Below, in pieces: positions 42,473 to 47,645 of a stretch of DNA of 47,645 bases (the first letter of the stretch is position 1; each line of letters starts with the position of its first letter). This DNA is from Rhodobacter capsulatus. Lineage in GTDB: Bacteria > Pseudomonadota > Alphaproteobacteria > Rhodobacterales > Rhodobacteraceae. The translations under genes were made by a program, and so were the position numbers. The DNA lies in assembly GCF_005144475.1 (NCBI RefSeq), contig NZ_SWJZ01000006.1, positions 1 to 47,645 on the forward strand. The letters are read 5' to 3'. The notes beneath the pieces were generated by a model. It was not told where the DNA came from. It saw only the letters and a list, made by a program, of their open reading frames with translations, and searched no databases.

Positions 42473-44341
42473 ATGACGCTTTCTTACCGTTTCGATTCCT
42501 GGATTCTGACACGCCGCTTTCCCGATCCGACGGACTGGTCCGAGCAGGCGAACACCCTGCAGCACAGCACCGTCACCCTGCGGGTTCCCGACGGGCAGAA
42601 CACCTTCATCCTGTCGGGCAGTGGCATGACCGACCCGACGCAGTTTGCCGATTCCAGCATGTCCTATGTGCTGACCAGCCTTGGGCCGGTGAACGAGGCG
42701 CTGGGTCAGGGGCACATGGTCGCGATCCGGCGCGTGCATTACGACGACGGCACCTTTACCGATGTGCTGCACATCAGCCGCCATGTCGTGGTCGACGTGG
42801 CGGGGACCCCCGTGATGGTCGGCTTCGACGAGATCTTCGTCTATCTGGGCGGGGTGGCGCTGCCCGATTTCACCTCGGCGACGGAAATGGCCGCCTGGGC
42901 GGGCAATTACCTGTCCTGGGGCGCGCCCAGCCCTGCGCTCTATCCGGCCGGCGCCGCGATCGACTGGGGCAGCTTTGACATCGACAACGTGATCCGCGGC
43001 ACGAACCTGGCCGATACGCTGACGGGCGGGGCCCTCAACGACGAGATCCTGGGCCTTGCGGGCAATGACAGTCTTTCGGGCGGCGAGGGCAACGACACGC
43101 TGAACGGCGCGGCGGGGCGGGACACGCTGACCGGCGGCACCGGCGATGACATGCTCAGCGCCGGGGCGATGGATGTGTCCAACGATCTGCTGCTGGGCGG
43201 CGCGGGCGCGGACACGGCCGATTACCGCGCCGTCACCGCGGCCTCGGGGATTGTCATCGATCTTCTGGCGGGCCGCGCGGTGAATGCGGCCTATGTCGGC
43301 ACCGACCGGCTGGTGGGCGTCGAGAATGCGATCGGCGGCGCCGGGGCGGATACGATCCTTGGCACCGCCGGGGCGAACCGGATCGACGGCGGTCTGGGCG
43401 CCGATGATCTGCGCGGCGGCACCGGCAACGATGTCTATGTCGTCGACCGCGCGGGCGACCGGATCACCGAAGCCGCGGATGGCGGCACCGAGACGGTGAT
43501 CGCGACCTATTCCGGCCATACGCTGGGCGCCAATCTGGAAAACCTGGTGCTGGACGGCGCGGTCATGGTGGGCAGCGGCAATGCGCTGGCCAATCAGGTG
43601 ACCGGCAATGCGGCGGCGAACCTGCTGGCGGGCGGGCTTGGCAACGACCTTCTGCGCGGCATGGCCGGGACCGACACCCTGCAGGGCGGCGAGGGCCATG
43701 ACACGCTGGAGGGCGGCACCGGCGCCGACCGGATGCAGGGCGGGGCGGGCAATGACAGCTACATCGTCGATGAAAGCGGCGACCGCATCTTCGAGACCGT
43801 GACCCCGAGCGGCACCACCGATGCGGGCGGGCGCGATCATGTCAGCAGTTCGGTGACGATCAACCTGGATGCCTATGCCGGGGCGCGGTTCGTCGAGAAT
43901 GTCACCCTGACCGGCACTTACACGATCAACGCCACCGGCAATGCGCTGAACAACCGGATCATCGGCAATGAGGCCGACAACGTGCTGGCGGGCGGTCTGG
44001 GCAATGACGTGATCACCACCGGGCTGGGCAGCGACGTGATCGTCTTCAACACCGCGCTGGGGGCGACCAATGTCGATCTGATCACCGATTTCTACGCCGG
44101 TTACGATCAGATCCGGCTTGACGATGCGATCTTCACCACGCTGGCGCGCGGGGCGCTGGCCGACAGCGCCTTTGTCGCGAACGAGGGCGGCCGGGCGATG
44201 GATGCGGGCGACCGGATCCTGTTCGACACGGCGACGGCGCGGCTTTACTATGACGCCGACGGCAGCGGCGCCGGGGCCCGGGTGCTGGTCGCCTTCGTCA
44301 CCGGCTCGGTCCTGACGGCGGATGATTTCGTCGTGATCTGA
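42473..44341 (+). CDS. RTX-type calcium-binding secreted protein
   Basis: 622 aa, no signal peptide, so probably exported by a type I system. Residues 1-170 form a non-repeat region that I cannot assign. From about 175 on there are glycine/aspartate nonapeptide repeats (GNDSLSGGEGND, GGTGDDMLSAG, GGLGADDLRGG, GGEGHDTLEGGTGAD, GGLGNDVITTG), interrupted by three longer beta segments. The C-terminus (VDLITDFYAGYDQIRLDD) is the usual serralysin-like type I secretion region. No protease zinc motif HExxH is seen. Substrate or function is unknown. No type I ABC transporter gene lies nearby. Confidence 0.9.
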   Translation: MTLSYRFDSWILTRRFPDPTDWSEQANTLQHSTVTLRVPDGQNTFILSGSGMTDPTQFADSSMSYVLTSLGPVNEALGQGHMVAIRRVHYDDGTFTDVLHISRHVVVDVAGTPVMVGFDEIFVYLGGVALPDFTSATEMAAWAGNYLSWGAPSPALYPAGAAIDWGSFDIDNVIRGTNLADTLTGGALNDEILGLAGNDSLSGGEGNDTLNGAAGRDTLTGGTGDDMLSAGAMDVSNDLLLGGAGADTADYRAVTAASGIVIDLLAGRAVNAAYVGTDRLVGVENAIGGAGADTILGTAGANRIDGGLGADDLRGGTGNDVYVVDRAGDRITEAADGGTETVIATYSGHTLGANLENLVLDGAVMVGSGNALANQVTGNAAANLLAGGLGNDLLRGMAGTDTLQGGEGHDTLEGGTGADRMQGGAGNDSYIVDESGDRIFETVTPSGTTDAGGRDHVSSSVTINLDAYAGARFVENVTLTGTYTINATGNALNNRIIGNEADNVLAGGLGNDVITTGLGSDVIVFNTALGATNVDLITDFYAGYDQIRLDDAIFTTLARGALADSAFVANEGGRAMDAGDRILFDTATARLYYDADGSGAGARVLVAFVTGSVLTADDFVVI

Positions 44342-44362
44342 CCCCGGTCCGCGGTATCTTGA

Positions 44363-44386
44363 GCCCGTCCCTGCGGGGGCGGGCCT
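44363..44386 (+). terminator. Terminator of the RTX gene
   Basis: GCCCGTCCC (44363-44371) pairs with GGGGCGGGC (44376-44384) over TGCG, followed by CTT only. A second GC-rich hairpin follows. Weak by T-run. Confidence 0.45.
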
Positions 44387-44434
44387 TGCGCCCGCGGGGC
44401 GCTTCGTCGCAGCGCCGCCCTGACGGCTTTGCAA

Positions 44435-44464
44435 TTGTCATTAGCGTTTGACTTATGCTGCATA
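44435..44464 (+). promoter_or_regulatory. Possible mtnA promoter region
   Basis: An AT-rich patch in a GC-rich gap has TTGTCA (44435-44440), 18 bp, TGCATA (44459-44464), and the palindrome TATGCTGCATA (44454-44464). Weak match to consensus. Confidence 0.3.
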
Positions 44465-44518
44465 CGATGGAACACCTGCGGCCAAATCAGGCCCGCAAGG
44501 CGGGAACAGGAGGATGCG

Positions 44519-45622
44519 GTGAAGATCGACGGAACCCCCTATCGCACGATCTGGCAGGACGCGCGCGGCATCGTGCAGGTGATCGACCAGCGTTGGTTGC
44601 CGCATGAATTGCGCATCGTCGATCTGCAAAGCCGCGCCGATTTCGCCGTGGCGATCCGCGACATGTGGGTGCGCGGCGCGCCGCTGATCGGGGCGGCGGC
44701 GGCCTGGGGCGTGGCCGTGGCGATGCAGGAGGATCCCTCCGACGCCGGTCTGGCCGAGACCTGGGAGGTGCTGCACGAGACCCGTCCGACGGCGATCAAC
44801 CTGCGCTGGGCGCTGGATGAAATGGTGCGGGTGCTGCGCCCGGTCCCGCCCGAGCTGCGCGCCGCGGTGGCGGCCAAACGCGCCGCCGAAATCTGCGACG
44901 AGGATGTGGAAATCAACCGCCGCATCGGCCAGCACGGGCTGGAGATCATCAAGGCGATCGCCGCGAAGAAGCCCGGCCAGACGGTCAACATCCTGACCCA
45001 TTGCAACGCGGGCTGGCTGGCGACGGTCGATTGGGGCACCGCCACCTCGCCCATTTATCACGCGCATGAGGCGGGGATCCCGGTGCATGTCTTCGTCGAC
45101 GAGACCCGGCCGCGCAATCAGGGCGCGCAGCTGACGGCCTGGGAGATGAACCACCACGGCATCTCGCATGCGCTGGTGGTCGACAATGCGGGCGGCCATC
45201 TGATGCAGCATGGCGAGGTCGACATGGTGATCGTCGGCACCGACCGCACCACCGCGCGCGGCGATGTCTGCAACAAGATCGGCACCTATCTGAAAGCCTT
45301 GGCGGCGCGGGCGAATGGCGTGCCCTTTTATGTCGCGCTGCCCTCGCCGACGATCGACTGGCGGGTGCAGGACGGGGTGAAGGAAATCCCGATCGAGGAG
45401 CGCACTTCCGACGAAGTGACCCTCGTGCAGGGCCGCGGGGCGGATGGCAAAATCGCGCTGGTGCAGATCTCGCCCGATGGCACGCCCGCGCGCAACCCGG
45501 CCTTTGACGTGACGCCCTGCGAGCTGGTGACCGGGCTTCTGACCGAGCGCGGGCTTTGCCCGGCGAACGAGGCCGCGATGGCGGCGATGTTCCCCGATCT
45601 CAAGGCCGCGATGCTGGGCTGA
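44519..45622 (+). CDS. mtnA: 5-methylthioribose-1-phosphate isomerase
   Basis: 367 aa. Isomerises 5-methylthioribose-1-phosphate to 5-methylthioribulose-1-phosphate in methionine salvage (also used in the DHAP shunt). Catalytic Cys162 in [10 protein letters not shown] and Asp242 in [10 protein letters not shown], with the family block [16 protein letters not shown] start at 44519, chosen because AGGAGG lies 6 bp upstream. Not in an obvious operon; no other salvage gene is within the window. Confidence 0.95.
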   Translation: MKIDGTPYRTIWQDARGIVQVIDQRWLPHELRIVDLQSRADFAVAIRDMWVRGAPLIGAAAAWGVAVAMQEDPSDAGLAETWEVLHETRPTAINLRWALDEMVRVLRPVPPELRAAVAAKRAAEICDEDVEINRRIGQHGLEIIKAIAAKKPGQTVNILTHCNAGWLATVDWGTATSPIYHAHEAGIPVHVFVDETRPRNQGAQLTAWEMNHHGISHALVVDNAGGHLMQHGEVDMVIVGTDRTTARGDVCNKIGTYLKALAARANGVPFYVALPSPTIDWRVQDGVKEIPIEERTSDEVTLVQGRGADGKIALVQISPDGTPARNPAFDVTPCELVTGLLTERGLCPANEAAMAAMFPDLKAAMLG

Positions 45623-45632
45623 GGCCCGTTTC

Positions 45633-45667
45633 GGGCGGATCAGGAAAGGCATTGCCTTTCCCCGCCC
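45633..45667 (+). terminator. Large hairpin after mtnA
   Basis: GGAAAGGCA (45643-45651) and TGCCTTTCC (45653-45661) form the inner stem, with a surrounding CGGGCGG/CCGCCCG pairing. Probable terminator, without a T-run. Confidence 0.5.
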
Positions 45668-45710
45668 GTGTCGCACCCTCTGTGCAAAGACCCTCTGCCG
45701 CAAGCGCAAC

Positions 45711-45759
45711 AGAGGCCAGCGCCCGCCATGGGGCGGGGCGGGCGCTGGCCGGCGGCCTT
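45711..45759 (-). repeat. GC-rich palindromic repeat, copy 2 (inverted)
   Basis: AGCGCCCGCC, then loop ATGGGGCGG, then GGCGGGCGCT on the plus strand. The loop is the reverse complement of copy 1 (57-99), so this copy is in the opposite orientation. The flank GGCCGGCGGCCTT matches copy 1 when reverse-complemented, with one mismatch. Confidence 0.55.
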
Positions 45760-45830
45760 CGGGCCGCGGCCGGACAGGGGGCCTCTGTCTCGCGTGACCT
45801 CGGCGATGGCCTCGGTCATGGCAAGGCCCC

Positions 45831-46814
45831 CTAAGCCGCCGCCAGCAGCGCCTCGGCCACCCGGGTCGAGGTGGCCAGATGCGTGACATAGCCGCCGCGG
45901 ATCGCGGCGAGGCTCGGCACCACCTTGTCGAGCCCCGGCGTCACCAGAATCCCCATCTCCAGACCCACCAGCCGCGGCAGGTCGATGCCGATCATCCGCG
46001 TCTCGGTCTCGCCCGGCATCTGCCGCCCCATCGCATCGACGAAGCGCCCGCAGATCACCCCCGCCGCGCCGCGCGCGACATGGGCGGCCAGCTCCTCGGG
46101 CGTCGCCAGACCCGAGCTGACGACATGGCTGTTCTCGCTCACCGTGCCGACGGAAAACAGAAGCTTGTTCACCCCCTGCAGCGCCTCCAGCTGCGCGCGC
46201 AGGATCGGCTCGGCGCGCAATTCCTCGGCCAGCGCCGCGCGCGACAGCACCGCGGGCGCATGCAGGTTCAGACAGCGCGCGCCCAGCCGTTGCGCCAGCC
46301 GGGTCGAGCAGGCCTCGGCGGTGAAGCCATAGGGCGTCGCCATCGAGCCCATCAGCTGCAACACCGTCAGATCCTCGATCGCGCGGTTTTCGACCTGCTC
46401 GGCCAGTTCATAGACCGTGCGGCCCCAGGCCACCCCCAGCCGGTCGCCGGGCGCCAGAAGGTCGGGCAGCCACAGCGCCGCCCCGCGCACGACGCGGGCA
46501 AAGGCCGGGTCCGGGGCCAGCCCGTCATCGGGCACGACATAGGCCTCGGCCAGACCGAATGTCGCGCAAAGTTCCAGCGAGAGCCGATGCGCGGTAAAGG
46601 CGGGCGCGGCCAAAGTGATGCGGATCAGCCCGGTTTCGCGCGCCTCCTGCAGGTAGTTCACCACCGTCGCCCGCGAAATCCCCAGGCTTTCGGCGATGTC
46701 CTGCTGGTTGCGGCCGTCGTGGTAATACATCCACGCCACCTCGATCACCGCATTTTCGCCGCTGATCCGGCCCAGCGGCCGCCCCAGAGATCGCTTCCGT
46801 GTCGTGCCCGCCAT
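45831..46814 (-). CDS. SorC/DeoR-like sugar-binding transcriptional regulator
   Basis: 327 aa. N-terminal helix-turn-helix (about 24-58: EVAWMYYHDGRNQQDIAESL then GISRATVVNYLQEARETG) and a C-terminal sugar-phosphate-binding domain of the SorC type (VVRGAALWLPDLLAPGDRLGVAWGRTVYEL, VGTVSENSHVV, GAAGVICGRFVDAMG). Divergent from the aldolase gene, which it probably controls. The 93-bp gap between them carries a direct repeat. Inducer unknown, likely a sugar phosphate or polyol. The ATG at 46814 gives the expected length. Confidence 0.9.
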   Translation of the reverse strand: MAGTTRKRSLGRPLGRISGENAVIEVAWMYYHDGRNQQDIAESLGISRATVVNYLQEARETGLIRITLAAPAFTAHRLSLELCATFGLAEAYVVPDDGLAPDPAFARVVRGAALWLPDLLAPGDRLGVAWGRTVYELAEQVENRAIEDLTVLQLMGSMATPYGFTAEACSTRLAQRLGARCLNLHAPAVLSRAALAEELRAEPILRAQLEALQGVNKLLFSVGTVSENSHVVSSGLATPEELAAHVARGAAGVICGRFVDAMGRQMPGETETRMIGIDLPRLVGLEMGILVTPGLDKVVPSLAAIRGGYVTHLATSTRVAEALLAAA

Positions 46815-46836
46815 CTTGCCCTCCGGGTTTCGCCGT

Positions 46837-46865
46837 TTGACAAAAATAGGTGACAAAAGTAAGGA
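46837..46865 (+). promoter_or_regulatory. Direct-repeat operator overlapping the aldolase promoter
   Basis: TGACAAAAATAGG (46838-46850) is immediately followed by TGACAAAAGTAAG (46851-46863), 11 of 13 identical. TTGACA (46837-46842) is a perfect -35, with 17 bp to a -10-like TAAGGA (46860-46865). A repressor bound here would block transcription of the aldolase gene. Confidence 0.6.
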
Positions 46866-46907
46866 AATCCAGCGCCGTTGCCGCGCCCGCGAGAAAAGGA
46901 GACCCCG

Positions 46908-47645
46908 ATGATCCGCAATCTCTGGAGTGACGAGGCGGCCGCGGCGGCCGGGGGGGACCTTGGCCAGCGGATCTATTCCGCGCGGCTGATCGGCGCCGAC
47001 CCGGAGCTGGTGCTGCATGGCGGCGGCAATACCTCGGTGAAGACGACGGCGGTCGATCTTTTCGGCGAGACGGTTTCGGTGCTGCATGTCAAGGGCTCGG
47101 GCCATGATCTGGCGACGATCGACGCGGCCGGATTGCCTGCGGTGCGGCTGGATCCGATGCTGCGGCTGCAGGATTTCGACGCGGTGGCCGATGATGTGCT
47201 GGTGAAGCTGCAGCGGCTCAACCTGCTCGATCCGTCCGCGCCGAACCCCTCGGTCGAGATGCTGCTGCATGCCTTCCTGCCGCATAAATTCGTCGATCAC
47301 ACCCATGCGACGCCATTTCTGGTGCTGGCGAACCTGCCCGAGGCCGAGGCGGCGCTGCGCGAGCTTTTCGGCGATCGAATGGCGCTGGTGCCCTTTGTGA
47401 AGCCGGGCTTCGGTCTGGCCAAGGCCGGGCTTGCGACCTATGCGGCAAACCCCGGCGTCGAGGCGCTTTTGCTGAAGAACCACGGCCATTTCACCTGGGG
47501 GCCGGATGCGAAGTCGAGCTATCTCAAGGTGATCGAACACGCCAATCTGGTCGAGGCCTGGCTGGCGGACCGCCGCCCCGCGCCGCTCGTGCCCGCCGCC
47601 GCCCTGCCGGTGGCCGGGATCGCCCCGGTGCTGGCGGGCCTGCGC
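46908..47645 (+). CDS. Class II aldolase domain of a probable bifunctional aldolase/short-chain dehydrogenase (partial)
   Basis: Cut by the right edge; 246 codons are visible. Class II aldolase features: GGGNTSVK (phosphate loop), VKGSGHDL, VEMLLHAFLP, zinc-site HTHAT and NHGHFTWG. The 5' half looks like the N-terminus of the RhaD/YuxG-type bifunctional proteins (about 700 aa, aldolase plus SDR), judged from memory of the family; the SDR half is outside the window. ATG at 46908 follows AAAGGAG. Controlled, most likely, by the divergent SorC-type gene. Substrate is a sugar-1-phosphate, not set. Confidence 0.85.
   Translation, partial: MIRNLWSDEAAAAAGGDLGQRIYSARLIGADPELVLHGGGNTSVKTTAVDLFGETVSVLHVKGSGHDLATIDAAGLPAVRLDPMLRLQDFDAVADDVLVKLQRLNLLDPSAPNPSVEMLLHAFLPHKFVDHTHATPFLVLANLPEAEAALRELFGDRMALVPFVKPGFGLAKAGLATYAANPGVEALLLKNHGHFTWGPDAKSSYLKVIEHANLVEAWLADRRPAPLVPAAALPVAGIAPVLAGLR

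Noticed and set aside
42473-44341. Serralysin-type metalloprotease
   Set aside because: Although the C-terminus resembles serralysins, no HExxH zinc motif occurs in the protein.

Overview
The window is about 67-68% GC and reads as a chromosomal segment of a Rhodobacteraceae alphaproteobacterium, most likely Rhodobacter capsulatus or a close relative. The strongest pointer is the cytochrome c' at 28353-28805. Its mature sequence matches what I remember of R. capsulatus cytochrome c' with a modest number of substitutions (memory, not an alignment). The gene order fits too: pepA-holC divergent from lptF-lptG-lptD-surA-pdxA-rsmA, and irr divergent from fabA-fabB-fabI. No tRNA, rRNA, insertion sequence, phage gene or CRISPR array was found, so this is core chromosome rather than an accessory island.

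Layout. 1-4.5 kb: asd, a DUF4139 secreted protein, a small membrane protein, a ribbon-helix-helix regulator and a beta-carbonic anhydrase. 4.6-9.3 kb: an unknown helical protein, an M17 aminopeptidase translationally coupled to an NlpC/P60 hydrolase, a DUF2794 protein, a c556-like cytochrome and two tandem I78-type lipoproteins. 9.4-12.7 kb: the thiamine uptake operon thiB-thiP-thiQ on the minus strand under a TPP riboswitch with a recognisable promoter. 12.8-22.6 kb: holC and pepA, then the LPS-export and outer-membrane assembly cluster lptFG-lptD-surA with pdxA and rsmA. 22.6-26.4 kb, minus strand: a DUF4167 protein, prmC, prfA and a glutathione transferase. 26.5-31 kb: PPK2, a methyltransferase, cytochrome c' with cytochrome b561, and a MATE exporter. 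30.9-33.7 kb, minus strand: an SQR-like flavoprotein, a conserved unknown and an aspartate aminotransferase. 33.8-38.1 kb: sdhE, a MarR-type regulator, a serine hydrolase, a DUF2237 protein, and epmA divergent from efp. 38.3-42.4 kb: irr, fabA-fabB-fabI and an alpha/beta hydrolase. 42.5-47.6 kb: a large RTX protein, mtnA, a SorC-type regulator and, cut by the right edge, the class II aldolase that the regulator probably controls.

Functional links. LptF, LptG and LptD with SurA form the LPS export and insertion route. FabA, FabB and FabI make and elongate unsaturated fatty acids next to the iron regulator Irr. EpmA should modify Lys34 of the EF-P encoded beside it. PrmC should methylate the GGQ glutamine of the RF1 encoded just upstream. 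Cytochrome c' probably works with the adjacent b561.

The most interesting signals are regulatory. An SQR-like gene has an operator overlapping its ribosome binding site that matches the ATTC-N8-GAAT pattern of sulfide-responsive SqrR/BigR repressors. Two abutting palindromes lie upstream of cytochrome c'. A dispersed intergenic repeat has two copies whose hairpins show a compensatory base-pair change. A second GC-rich palindromic repeat occurs in opposite orientations near the two ends of the window. A possible terminated small RNA lies in the 341-bp gap at 7735-8075. I did not find a convincing, entirely new multi-gene system.
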